Below are positions 8,603 to 16,556 of a stretch of 64,000 nucleotides of DNA, piece after piece; position 1 is the first letter of the stretch; each line of letters opens with the position of its first letter. A program made the translations under genes and the position numbers. The notes below the pieces were generated by a model. The model saw only the letters and a program-made list of their open reading frames with translations, made no database searches and had not been told where the DNA came from. The stretch comes from an uncultured Bacteriovorax sp. (lineage in GTDB: Bacteria > Bdellovibrionota > Bacteriovoracia > Bacteriovoracales > Bacteriovoracaceae). The stretch covers positions 868,001-932,000 of the forward strand of contig CAMLMH010000001.1 in assembly GCA_946481315.1 (NCBI GenBank), read 5' to 3'.

Positions 8603-9640
8603 TTAATGGCTCAGGATCTGAGACAAGCTTTTCTGATCAGATTTGACGTTGTTTATTTTCGTCCATTCCATCTGTCGCTTTTCATATTCTTTTTTGATGT
8701 CTTCATGCAGAGTGAGAAACATACTGTTCCATGTAAGTTTGTTTTGCAGAACATTCATATCGTTTTTCAGTCTGTAAACGGAAAGAGTTTTAAGTTTCTC
8801 AATGAGATGAGGAGAAATGCGGTTATAGATTTCCGGCTGTTCGATCCGTAGTCGCTCATACATCTGCAGTAATTGTTCCGCAGTCGGTGCCGGATGGGAC
8901 CCTTCCAGGGCCTTCATCTTCTGACCAACGGCCGTTTTTTCATTGCGCGAATATTTTTCAGAAACAAGTGAATGGATAAACGATCCGCCGATGAAATCAG
9001 CCTTTTCTGCTTTGCCATTAGCAGAAATGAGATTTTTAATACCAGTCTCTAATTTTTCGTGATCGGGAAAGATGGACCAGTGATTGACATGCATATCCGT
9101 TCCAATCAGATAAAGAGAGTTTCCAAAATTGCCCAGTTTCTGATGAAGTGTTCCCTGGATATCATCAATCAAAAAACCATGATTTATTTTTTCATCTTTA
9201 ATCAGTTTTTTAGCATATGAAATTTTTTGACTGAAATCTTTATGGATTCCATAATCACCACCGGGATGATTTTCCCTGGTATAGAGAGTATAGAAATCGA
9301 CAATTCCCTTATATTTTTCTTTTATTTTTTTTGTACGGGAGATGTTTAGTGCATAAGAGGGACAAGTCAGACTGCCGATCTGGATGACAATCGGACGATT
9401 TTTGACAAGCGAACTGACCCGCACTTTTTTCCCCTGATCCAGTGAATACACTTCCTGATCCGGAAACTTTAAAGAATTTGTCAGCCAGCCTGAAGTACCC
9501 CAATCCAGGAAGCAGCAGAGTTCAGCATTCCGGTTATAGTTTTCACTGCTTAATGTGACGATGGGTCTGGGGGTTTCAGCTATAGATAAAAACGGGATAA
9601 GAGTGAACGCGAGGGAAAAAAAGAGTCTGAATTTCTGCAT
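8603..9640 (-). CDS. exported iodothyronine deiodinase-like thioredoxin-fold protein
   Basis: A 345-residue protein with a signal peptide (residues 1-21). Residues 85-125 (IQIGSLTCPSY, then DFYTLYTRENHPGG) closely follow the deiodinase family pattern, in which a GS-x-T-U/C-P motif carries the reactive residue. Here the residue is Cys93 (codon TGT), not selenocysteine. The family has a thioredoxin fold. In bacteria these proteins are likely thiol- or peroxide-type redox enzymes rather than true deiodinases. C42-C43 near the N-terminus is an unusual adjacent Cys pair. The C-terminal 130 residues are helical and unassigned. It is translationally coupled to the downstream solute-binding-like gene. 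Confidence 0.75.
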   Translation of the reverse strand: MQKFRLFFSLAFTLIPFLSIAETPRPIVTLSSENYNRNAELCCFLDWGTSGWLTNSLKFPDQEVYSLDQGKKVRVSSLVKNRPIVIQIGSLTCPSYALNISRTKKIKEKYKGIVDFYTLYTRENHPGGDYGIHKDFSQKISYAKKLIKDEKINHGFLIDDIQGTLHQKLGNFGNSLYLIGTDMHVNHWSIFPDHEKLETGIKNLISANGKAEKADFIGGSFIHSLVSEKYSRNEKTAVGQKMKALEGSHPAPTAEQLLQMYERLRIEQPEIYNRISPHLIEKLKTLSVYRLKNDMNVLQNKLTWNSMFLTLHEDIKKEYEKRQMEWTKINNVKSDQKSLSQILSH

Positions 9641-9712
9641 TTTATGCGCCTTTAAAAAGGGATGTGCAGATAGGCTAATACAGAAATGGATAAAGGTAAA
9701 AGTTGTTTTGTC

Positions 9713-10999
9713 TTAACTTTTCTTGGGCCAGAGTTTTTCCAGCCGGCGTTTTAAGCCCTCTTCTTTTCCCTGCATGGTCGGACGGTAAAAAACAGGTGTC
9801 CCTTTCGGGGCATAGTCCTGTTCTACAAAGTGATCAGGATGAGAATGGGGATACAGATAAGCTTTAGTATGCGGAGGGGGATAATTGCGAAGGTGGTTGG
9901 GAACTTCTATGGTCGCATTGTCTTCGACGAAACTGAGAGCTTCGCCAATTCCCATATAGGAAGCATTACTTTTATAGGTTGAAGCCAGATAAGTTGTAGC
10001 CTGAGCAAGAATAATCCGGGCTTCGGGCATTCCGATTTGCGAAATAGCGGTGAGGGCCGATGTCGCGAGTGTCAGCGCAGTGGGATCGGCATTTCCCACA
10101 TCCTCGCTGGCAAAAATGACCAGCCTTCGGGCGATAAAAACCGGATCTTCTCCGCCGTCAATCATCACTGCTAGCCAGAGAAGAGCGGCCTGTGGATCAC
10201 TGCCGCGCATACTTTTGATAAAAGCAGAAATGACATCATAGTGACGGTTACCACCTTTATCGAAGGCGCGGGCATTGGCAATGATCAACTCTTTTACACT
10301 CTCAATGGTTGGATTTTTGAGTGCCAGTGCTGTCTCCAGCGAATTGAGCGCTACACGGGCGTCGCCTCCGGCGTAGCTGGCGAGGATTTTAACCAGTTCT
10401 GCATCAAAAGCTATATTGGTTTTTTTCAGGGCATTTTGCAGGATAATTTCAATATCATCACTGGAGAGTGTTTTAAGTTCTATAATATGCAGACGTGATA
10501 AGAGGGCCCTATTAACGGATACTCGGGGATTTTCTGTCGTCGCCCCGATCAGAGTAAAAGAGCCTATTTCAATATAAGGTAAGAGAGCATCCTGTTGGGC
10601 CTTATTAAAGCGGTGAATCTCATCGATAAAGATAATCGCTTCTTTGCCGTAGCGATTTTTTATGTCTTCGGCGTTGCCGATGAGCTTTTTGAGATCGGCC
10701 ACTCCGCCTAAAACTGCATTAAACGTATAAAATTCCTTTCCGGAAAGTTTCGCCAGCAAGCGAGCGAGTGTGGTTTTTCCGGTTCCGGATGGCCCAAAAA
10801 GAACGATGCTGGGAAAATTTTTATCTTTTAAGTAAGGATAACGTTTAAAAATCTCGGAATGACCGATAAATTCACTGAGGGTTTCAGGCCGGATCCGGTG
10901 CGCGAGAGGGGGATTTGCGGATACGCTTTGGGAAACAGGGACCTCTTTCGTTAGCTCCTCATCCTGCTCAAAGAGTGAATGTTGTGATTTTTCGACCAT
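9713..10999 (-). CDS. rarA: replication-associated recombination ATPase RarA (MgsA)
   Basis: A 428-residue AAA+ ATPase of the RarA/MgsA/WRNIP1 family, which acts at stalled replication forks as a clamp-loader-like tetramer. The Walker A motif GPSGTGKTT is at 69-77 and Walker B IIFIDEIHRF is around 122-131, followed by sensor 1 (LIGATTENP). The C-terminal part with FIARRLVIFASEDVG and YLYPHSHP is typical of the family. Length and motif order are normal. It is divergent from rpsU with a 124-base gap. The start ATG gives an N-terminal extension with an SLFE-type segment that could be a clamp- or SSB-binding peptide, which is inference. Confidence 0.96.
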   Translation of the reverse strand: MVEKSQHSLFEQDEELTKEVPVSQSVSANPPLAHRIRPETLSEFIGHSEIFKRYPYLKDKNFPSIVLFGPSGTGKTTLARLLAKLSGKEFYTFNAVLGGVADLKKLIGNAEDIKNRYGKEAIIFIDEIHRFNKAQQDALLPYIEIGSFTLIGATTENPRVSVNRALLSRLHIIELKTLSSDDIEIILQNALKKTNIAFDAELVKILASYAGGDARVALNSLETALALKNPTIESVKELIIANARAFDKGGNRHYDVISAFIKSMRGSDPQAALLWLAVMIDGGEDPVFIARRLVIFASEDVGNADPTALTLATSALTAISQIGMPEARIILAQATTYLASTYKSNASYMGIGEALSFVEDNATIEVPNHLRNYPPPHTKAYLYPHSHPDHFVEQDYAPKGTPVFYRPTMQGKEEGLKRRLEKLWPKKS

Positions 11000-11017
11000 T
11001 TTACTAATTTTTCCCCA

Positions 11018-11047
11018 TTGACGTGCCAGGTCCTCGTATCTTATAGT
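11018..11047 (+). promoter_or_regulatory. sigma70-type promoter for rpsU
   Basis: TTGACG at 11018-11023 and TATAGT at 11042-11047, 18 bases apart, each matching the consensus at five of six positions. Transcription would start near 11054, about 70 bases before the rpsU start. Confidence 0.6.
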
Positions 11048-11123
11048 GATAAAACTTTTTTCACTAGTTTTACTACAAAATTCTTGTAGCTTTCCAATGT
11101 TAATAAAGAGGAGGTGACTTAAA

Positions 11124-11354
11124 ATGGCTCAAGATCCACAATCAGCAATTACCGTTATGATCGATGAAAGATCTGGTGTAGAGCGTTCTTTGAAGAAATT
11201 CAAGAGAATGTGTGAGTCTTTCGGTGTCGTTCGCGAATACCGTAAGCGTCAAGAGTACAAAAAACCTTCTGTTAAGAATAAAGAAAAAATCGAAGCAGCA
11301 GACAAAAGACGTAAAAAGACAGCTATGAAATCAACTAGAGTATCAAAATACTAG
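11124..11354 (+). CDS. rpsU: 30S ribosomal protein S21
   Basis: A 76-residue basic protein matching S21 of the small ribosomal subunit, which helps initiation and lies near the anti-Shine-Dalgarno region of 16S rRNA. The core KKFKRMCESFGVVREYRKR and the YKKPS segment are diagnostic, and the Lys/Arg-rich tail is normal. A very strong GAGGAGGTGA ribosome-binding site precedes the ATG. It is flanked by its own promoter and terminator, so it appears monocistronic, unlike the rpsU-dnaG-rpoD arrangement of enterics. Confidence 0.97.
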   Translation: MAQDPQSAITVMIDERSGVERSLKKFKRMCESFGVVREYRKRQEYKKPSVKNKEKIEAADKRRKKTAMKSTRVSKY

Positions 11355-11366
11355 TTTATTAAATTT

Positions 11367-11390
11367 AGGCCTCGAATGAGGCCTTTTTTT
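11367..11390 (+). terminator. Rho-independent terminator after rpsU
   Basis: A 7-bp stem AGGCCTC / GAGGCCT (11367-11373 and 11378-11384) with a GAAT loop, followed directly by a run of T. It lies 12 bases past the rpsU stop. Confidence 0.93.
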
Positions 11391-11433
11391 CTGAAGTCCC
11401 CGTTTCTCCTCATCTTTCGCTAAATCAATAACA

Positions 11434-11442
11434 TGTTATAAT
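11434..11442 (+). promoter_or_regulatory. extended -10 promoter for the solute-binding-like gene
   Basis: TGT followed by a perfect TATAAT at 11437-11442, giving the extended -10 form TGnTATAAT. No good -35 box was seen at the right distance. It lies about 30 bases before the start codon at 11474. Confidence 0.5.
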
Positions 11443-11473
11443 TAAGTCTAATTAAGAACTCTTGAGGTTTATT

Positions 11474-12421
11474 ATGAAGACACCTTCTGCCAAAAAACCG
11501 GCTAAACAGTCTAAGTTCCTCTTTATAACTCTTGGCGTTGTAGCTCTTGGTGGTGGTTTTTATTATTACCAGGAAAACTTTGCACCTAAAAATGCAGAAG
11601 TTGTCACGTTACCTAGTACTCCGGAGTCTCCAAAGAAGAAGAAGGTCTTACCACCGCTTAAATACGTTTTACGTGAAATTCAGGGAAGTATTCAAAACGA
11701 TGAAATGCGCACCATGATGGTCGAGCAGGTTTTTGAAAGAAAAGGGCTAACCGTTAGTGTTGAGTTTTTAAAAAATGAAGAAGCCCTGGATCTAAAAAAA
11801 GATTTTAATTTTTACTTGGATAATACATTTATGGCCATGTGGATGAAACAGGCCAGAGCGGATGATCTTGAGCCTGTAGTATCTAGCAGTCAGGGATGTT
11901 CCATGGACACTCATATTCTTGCTAAAAAAGATTCCCCCCTTTTTCTGGATAATATAAAAGAAGCAAAGAAAGTTCTTATTTTTAAAAACGGCACTCATTC
12001 ACCGGGCACATTGAATCAGGTTCTTTCTCTGGGGCTAGACCCGTCAATAGTTTTTGAAGTTTCTAATCCTGAGGATGCGGTATCGGCCCTGGAACAGGGG
12101 ATGGTTGATATTCTCATTGAAGACACTCTCAGTCGGGAGAAAGTCGGGAAAATAGGGCAGGCTTCGGGCAAAGAATTTTTTGAAAAATTTAAACAGATTC
12201 ATACAACTAATGCTGAATTGCCATGCAGAGTAGTTTTGATGGCCAGGAGCACTTCACCGGAGATGAAAGATAAATTTATTGAAGTGATTTCCGGTATGAA
12301 AAAGATGTTTAAAGGCGGAACTACTGTACTAAGTGATGCCCAATTGACGGAAATGATGAAACCATACGATTTTGCAAAATTGCAGGAGCTGCAAAATCAA
12401 ATCAAACCTTTTACGCCATAA
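11474..12421 (+). CDS. membrane-anchored solute-binding-like protein, paralogue 2
   Basis: A 315-residue protein, the most divergent of the three paralogues. It has an N-terminal anchor (about residues 14-32), a Pro/Lys-rich linker, and a periplasmic solute-binding-like domain. The Cys pair is kept (C142 and C251, the second again in LPCR), but the KSG and TERAMR segments are changed. The ATG at 11474 is chosen because a TTGAGG ribosome-binding site ends 7 bases before it; the longer TTG-started frame at 11462 begins inside that site. Its last 11 bases overlap the convergent phhB gene. Function is unknown; ligand sensing or delivery is a guess. Confidence 0.75.
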   Translation: MKTPSAKKPAKQSKFLFITLGVVALGGGFYYYQENFAPKNAEVVTLPSTPESPKKKKVLPPLKYVLREIQGSIQNDEMRTMMVEQVFERKGLTVSVEFLKNEEALDLKKDFNFYLDNTFMAMWMKQARADDLEPVVSSSQGCSMDTHILAKKDSPLFLDNIKEAKKVLIFKNGTHSPGTLNQVLSLGLDPSIVFEVSNPEDAVSALEQGMVDILIEDTLSREKVGKIGQASGKEFFEKFKQIHTTNAELPCRVVLMARSTSPEMKDKFIEVISGMKKMFKGGTTVLSDAQLTEMMKPYDFAKLQELQNQIKPFTP

Positions 12422-12665
12422 GATCATTAATCTTAGCGGCAAGAATGAAATCTTTTTCCGAGAGACTTTTCTGATCATGGGTTGTTAATTTAACCACACA
12501 CTGATTAAAACTTACGATTAAATCCGGATGATGATTTAAGCGATTGGCTTCCCAGGCAATTGCATTGACGAAACCAATCGTTTTCAAATAACTCTTAAAA
12601 GTAAAAATACGGATGAGCTCGTTGTTCTTGATTTCCCATCCGGCCGGCGTTGTTAAATTATTCAT
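12411..12665 (-). CDS. phhB: pterin-4a-carbinolamine dehydratase (PCD)
   Basis: An 84-residue PCD, which dehydrates 4a-hydroxytetrahydropterin so the cofactor can be recycled after aromatic amino acid hydroxylation. The catalytic histidines are present: H45 and H46 in NHHPD, and H63 in TTHD. The family C-terminus (SEKDFILAAKIND) is intact. The ATG at 12665 overlaps the stop of the upstream solute-binding-like gene (ATGAATAA), implying translational coupling and membership in the 12411-17599 operon. Its usual partner phhA lies at 37620-38417, in another operon. The recycling role with PhhA is inferred from the pair. Confidence 0.93.
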   Translation of the reverse strand: MNNLTTPAGWEIKNNELIRIFTFKSYLKTIGFVNAIAWEANRLNHHPDLIVSFNQCVVKLTTHDQKSLSEKDFILAAKINDLMA

Positions 12666-13653
12666 CGCTTCCCTGATCGTCTTCAATCGTTTTAGCAAAC
12701 TTTACAAAACCTTTATCGGCAGTCGCTTCACCGAGAGTTTTAGTGATGACCGACCAGTCTTCAGAGGTGAGTGTCGTCAGTCCTCCTATCATCGCCAGCT
12801 GACGAAGAGTAATTCTGCTGTCGGCATCGTTCGTGAGAGAAAGTAATTTAGTGATGAAGGCCTTTTGCGTTTCGGGTGCCAGCTTTTCGTTAACAAAAAT
12901 AACTCTGCAGGGAATTTTTGTATCAGTGGTATAAATGACCTGCATTTCCGGTTCTTTTTCATAGTTGTTGCCATCGAAACTGCCGAACCGGCTGATGGTC
13001 TGACCGTTTCCTAATTTACTCACGGTAATAACGATGGCATCAACCGTACCGCTGAGTAGATTTTCTTTTGCCCAGGGAATTTTGCGTTTGATGTAAAGTG
13101 TATCAAAAGAAAGATTTTCTTTTTCAAAAGTGGCCGTGAGCATATTCACCGATCGCATCGCACGTTCAGTTATTACCAGCTTTTTATTTTTTAAATCGGC
13201 CATAGATTTTAAGCCGGATTTTTTTGTCGTAATAATCTGCATTTCGCTGTGACAGCTGGATTCTCTATCAGGAGAGACTGCAAAAACAGGACGAAGTTTT
13301 GCGCCTTCTCTGTTTAAAAATGCCAGTTGAGGAACATCCATCATGCCGGTATCAACTTTATCATTGATGATATTGTTTTGTTTCATGAAAACGCGAAAGG
13401 GAAGATTATAATGAACAATATTGACTTTTCTGCCTTCAACTGAAAACAAGTCTTCGGCTTTTTGATCCGTATCATTAGTGTCTTCTCTTTCTCCCGGCAT
13501 ATCTCTTTCCGGAAGATAAAATGTCAGTTCTTCAGAGGGCCCCGCCACTGGTTCGGAAACATTCTTTTGCTGGTAAAAATAATATCCCGTGAATCCAATT
13601 CCAATCAGGAGGGCAAGAGATAAAAGTGTGGTTAGAATTTTGTTTGGACTCAT
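12658..13653 (-). CDS. membrane-anchored solute-binding-like protein, paralogue 3
   Basis: A 331-residue close relative of the protein at 7690-8601. It shares an N-terminal anchor (about 7-27), LTFYLPERDMPGE, TKKSGLKSMADLKNKKL, TERAMRS and the Cys pair (C134 and C249 in IPCR). The fold resembles PhnD-type periplasmic binding proteins, but no permease or ATPase is encoded nearby. It starts 4 bases after the bicupin gene stop and overlaps phhB at its end, so it is an internal gene of an operon that also encodes the JmjC oxygenase and the radical SAM enzyme. The ligand is unknown. Confidence 0.75.
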   Translation of the reverse strand: MSPNKILTTLLSLALLIGIGFTGYYFYQQKNVSEPVAGPSEELTFYLPERDMPGEREDTNDTDQKAEDLFSVEGRKVNIVHYNLPFRVFMKQNNIINDKVDTGMMDVPQLAFLNREGAKLRPVFAVSPDRESSCHSEMQIITTKKSGLKSMADLKNKKLVITERAMRSVNMLTATFEKENLSFDTLYIKRKIPWAKENLLSGTVDAIVITVSKLGNGQTISRFGSFDGNNYEKEPEMQVIYTTDTKIPCRVIFVNEKLAPETQKAFITKLLSLTNDADSRITLRQLAMIGGLTTLTSEDWSVITKTLGEATADKGFVKFAKTIEDDQGSDE

Positions 13654-13657
13654 GGTT

Positions 13658-14341
13658 TTACCTGCTTGAATTGTTAATAATAGTTCTGTTGATCATAGGA
13701 TGGACTTCATCAGTAGGCCCCCAATCCGTATCAGGATGAAAGGCTATTACATTAAGCACAGAATCGAAAGTTTCAAAGTGATGACCCAGCATGGCAGGAA
13801 GGAAGAATACATCTCCTGGCAAAAGTTCAGTCACTCCGTCATTCGTTATGCAGCGACCCCTGCCGGAATAGACCACTCCAAAGCGAAAACTTGGATGATG
13901 GTGATGAGTTTGTGCTATTGCAGGAGGAAAGTGTAGCAAGTTCAGACAAGGCTCACCAATTCGCGCTGGTGACAAAAGTAAGGTATCCGTACAACCATCA
14001 ATGTATTTTAACCGCCCTTGCTCTTCAACGGGTCCGCCTAACGTGTTCAGCACATTAAGATTTGACGTCGTAATGAGTAGTAAACGGCTATTGCTGCTGA
14101 GCTTTATTTCCCAGCTGCCGTTTAAACATCCATACATCCCGGTTGAAATTTTATGCTCCGAATGTCTTCCGGAAAAAGTAGCTGTTCCCTGATGAAGAAA
14201 AAAATAAATCGCTGGGCCATTTTTGCTTATAATTTCTGCTTCGCCAGCTGATTGGATATTCTCCAGTTCAAATAACAGTTTTAGAAAAGAAGCCTGTTTT
14301 TTAAAATTACCCTGTATAACTGTTGCGCGGGTTAAGTCCAT
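13658..14341 (-). CDS. bicupin protein
   Basis: A 227-residue protein with two cupin-like halves. The second is better preserved: an HHHH cluster at residues 146-149, then GRGRC, LLPGDVFFLPAMLGHHFE with H187-H188, and a C-terminal HPDTDWGPTDE / HPMINRT block. The histidines would bind a metal such as Fe, Mn or Ni. No signal peptide is present, so it acts in the cytoplasm. Its start overlaps the end of the radical SAM gene by 10 bases. Dioxygenase, isomerase or sugar/ligand-binding functions are all possible, and the sequence does not choose. Confidence 0.75.
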   Translation of the reverse strand: MDLTRATVIQGNFKKQASFLKLLFELENIQSAGEAEIISKNGPAIYFFLHQGTATFSGRHSEHKISTGMYGCLNGSWEIKLSSNSRLLLITTSNLNVLNTLGGPVEEQGRLKYIDGCTDTLLLSPARIGEPCLNLLHFPPAIAQTHHHHPSFRFGVVYSGRGRCITNDGVTELLPGDVFFLPAMLGHHFETFDSVLNVIAFHPDTDWGPTDEVHPMINRTIINNSSR

Positions 14342-15879
14342 ACTTTGTCCTTGCTGATTTGTCGTTTAAAAGGCTTCTTTATCAGAGTTTTTATTATTGC
14401 GAGACCTTCATAGTAAAGCATCCACCATCCGCGAATTCGGAATTCATTATAATGATCCCGTTTAATCATTTTAGTGACATTGACCAGGATGAAAGGGCTG
14501 ATGAAGGCCGGAAAATACTTTATTACATCCAGACGAAGACAGGCCTTAATAAAAAAATGTGGCATGAGCGGCAGTAGGACGATGAAGGCATGATAACGAC
14601 GGGATAATGAATCCTGTTCCAGCTCCGTTCCCCCGGCGATATGTCCGCGGGTAAGCTGATTGGTTTCAAGTTTGTGAATCTGTTCCGGTGTAAGCAGCTT
14701 TCTTTCCTTAGCAATAGAGAGAATTTCTGTAGAGGGATAATAGCGCAGCCAGAAAGCATAAATATGCCATGGTCGTGCAGAAGCCAGTAATTCAACAGTT
14801 TTGTCCAGATCCTCTTTCGTTTCAGTGGGAAGGCCGATGATCACATCAACAGTCGTGCGGATTTTGTATTTACGTAAGGCCTGCATGGCCTTGAGAATCT
14901 GATCGTCTTTCGTTTTGCGATTGAGAATCTCCTTGCGGATATTTTCTGCTCCTGACTGAATTCCCATTTCAACAGCATCACATCCACTCTCAGCGAGTAG
15001 TTTAGCCATTTCTTCATCAATGGTATTAGGATATACCCAGGCAAAGTATGGGAGTCCTACTTTTTCTTTATAGAGCGGACAAAATTCGCGCAGCCAGTTT
15101 CTATCATAACTGAAATCTTCGTCATTGAAGCGGACGTGCTTAATACCATACCTCTCTCTGGCCCAGAGAATTTCATTCACAACATATTCCGGAGAGTGCC
15201 GACGGGCCCATTTTTTTGTTTCCGGAATTTCGGTTTTATACAGCTTCATGGAGGTATTATTATCGCAAAAAGTGCAGCGGTATGGACAACCTCGTCCGCT
15301 CATCGTCGTATATCCATGATTGAGATAAGGCATGACATCGTAGTAGAGATCCTTGTCGGGAAAAGGCAGGCAATCGAGGTCTTCAATCAGCGGCCGCATG
15401 GAATTAAGAATAATTTTTCCGTCCCGTTTGAATCCCAGTCCGGCAACAGAGTCAAAGCTGATTTTTCCGGCCATGGCCTCTACCAATTCGTAGAGTGTCA
15501 TTTCCCCTTCACCGCGTACTATATAATCAAAGCAATCATGGCGCAGACATTCTTCGGGATGAAAAGTCGCATGCGTGTTGCCTACAACAATCGGAATGTT
15601 GAGCTTCTCTTTTATCCTCCTGGCCCATTTTAAGGCCCAGGCGAAATCATCGGTAACTGCTGAGAGACCGATGAGATCCGGGGCGTGCGACTCAATCTGA
15701 TTAATGATGTGCTGCTGGTCCTCAAACAAGCGGGAAAGCAGGGGATATTGAACCCAGGGATTATCAAAAAGATTGGGATCATTGACCAATGCAGTTTCAT
15801 GTCCCTTGCTTTTTAAAAAAGCTGAAAGACACTGAATACCGCCCATTTCCTGTTGAGGGTTGAGGAAAAGTACTTTCAT
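14332..15879 (-). CDS. cobalamin-binding-domain radical SAM protein
   Basis: A 515-residue B12-dependent radical SAM enzyme. The N-terminal domain (about 1-130) has the Rossmann-like B12-binding layout (VLFLNP, GLSAVTDDF, PIVVGNTHATFHPEE). The radical SAM core follows, with the 4Fe-4S cluster ligands C198, C202 and C205 in GRGCPYRCTFC, the EMGIQSG strand and IGLPTET. The family includes methylases acting on unactivated carbons and ring-forming enzymes such as those in bacteriochlorophyll, hopanoid and antibiotic pathways. The substrate is unknown. It overlaps the TVP38 gene (4 bases) upstream and the bicupin gene (10 bases) downstream, so it is tightly co-expressed with them. Confidence 0.9.
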   Translation of the reverse strand: MKVLFLNPQQEMGGIQCLSAFLKSKGHETALVNDPNLFDNPWVQYPLLSRLFEDQQHIINQIESHAPDLIGLSAVTDDFAWALKWARRIKEKLNIPIVVGNTHATFHPEECLRHDCFDYIVRGEGEMTLYELVEAMAGKISFDSVAGLGFKRDGKIILNSMRPLIEDLDCLPFPDKDLYYDVMPYLNHGYTTMSGRGCPYRCTFCDNNTSMKLYKTEIPETKKWARRHSPEYVVNEILWARERYGIKHVRFNDEDFSYDRNWLREFCPLYKEKVGLPYFAWVYPNTIDEEMAKLLAESGCDAVEMGIQSGAENIRKEILNRKTKDDQILKAMQALRKYKIRTTVDVIIGLPTETKEDLDKTVELLASARPWHIYAFWLRYYPSTEILSIAKERKLLTPEQIHKLETNQLTRGHIAGGTELEQDSLSRRYHAFIVLLPLMPHFFIKACLRLDVIKYFPAFISPFILVNVTKMIKRDHYNEFRIRGWWMLYYEGLAIIKTLIKKPFKRQISKDKVWT

Positions 15880-16556
15880 GTTTTATCCGCCAGGGTGTTT
15901 TTGATACTATAAAAAAGAATCAGCAGAAAAAAGAATAAACCTGCCATGACAAATTTATTGCTCAGCCATCCGGCACTATGACCGCTCAGCATGGCCCCAA
16001 AAGCATTGAGCAGAAAAACATCAAAGAAAACTCCGATGATCGTAGTGATCAGATAGAGGCGAAAATCTATCCGCAAAAGCCCGCAAAGAAGATTCATAAC
16101 TCCAAACGGAACGACCGGTGAAAGGCGTAACAGCAACAAAGAAGAGCTGTCTGCATTGTTGATTCTTCCGGATATTTTCTCCAGCCGGGGACGAAATTTA
16201 TTAAACAAAGCTGAGAGCATGAGCTTTTTTCCCAGAAAATATCCCAAACAAGCACTAATTACCGTTATGCTGTAAACGATGATCGAGCCGGGAATGAAAC
16301 CGAAGAAAGCTCCTGCAGATATATTTAAAAGAGTACAGCTACCGGGAATGGAAAAGGTCGAGGCAATCAGGTGCAGTCCCATAAAGATCACGATAGCGTA
16401 GAGGGGAGAGTGCAGATAAAATTGCTGAAAAATTTTAAGGATTCCTGAAAATTCATCTGGCTTAATGACCGGTCCGTCTTCCAGCAGAATTGTTCCTGCC
16501 AGCAAGGCTATCACGACTGGACCCAGAAATTTTTTTATTTCAAATTCTCTGTTCAT
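15876..16556 (-). CDS. TVP38/TMEM64 (DedA-like) membrane protein
   Basis: A 226-residue polytopic inner-membrane protein with about six hydrophobic segments. The central region carries the family pattern: SIPGSCTLLNISAGAFFGF, then GYFLGKK, and further on LLRLSPVVPFGVMNLL. TVP38/DedA relatives act in lipid (for example undecaprenyl phosphate or phospholipid) flipping or membrane homeostasis. It lies between the JmjC and radical SAM genes with 4-base overlaps on both sides, so it may help move a lipid intermediate of this pathway; that is inference. Confidence 0.88.
   Translation of the reverse strand: MNREFEIKKFLGPVVIALLAGTILLEDGPVIKPDEFSGILKIFQQFYLHSPLYAIVIFMGLHLIASTFSIPGSCTLLNISAGAFFGFIPGSIIVYSITVISACLGYFLGKKLMLSALFNKFRPRLEKISGRINNADSSSLLLLRLSPVVPFGVMNLLCGLLRIDFRLYLITTIIGVFFDVFLLNAFGAMLSGHSAGWLSNKFVMAGLFFFLLILFYSIKNTLADKT

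Noticed and set aside
15136..15633. 165-codon frame on the plus strand
   Set aside because: It is antisense to the radical SAM gene, whose Fe-S motif is intact, and has no start signal.
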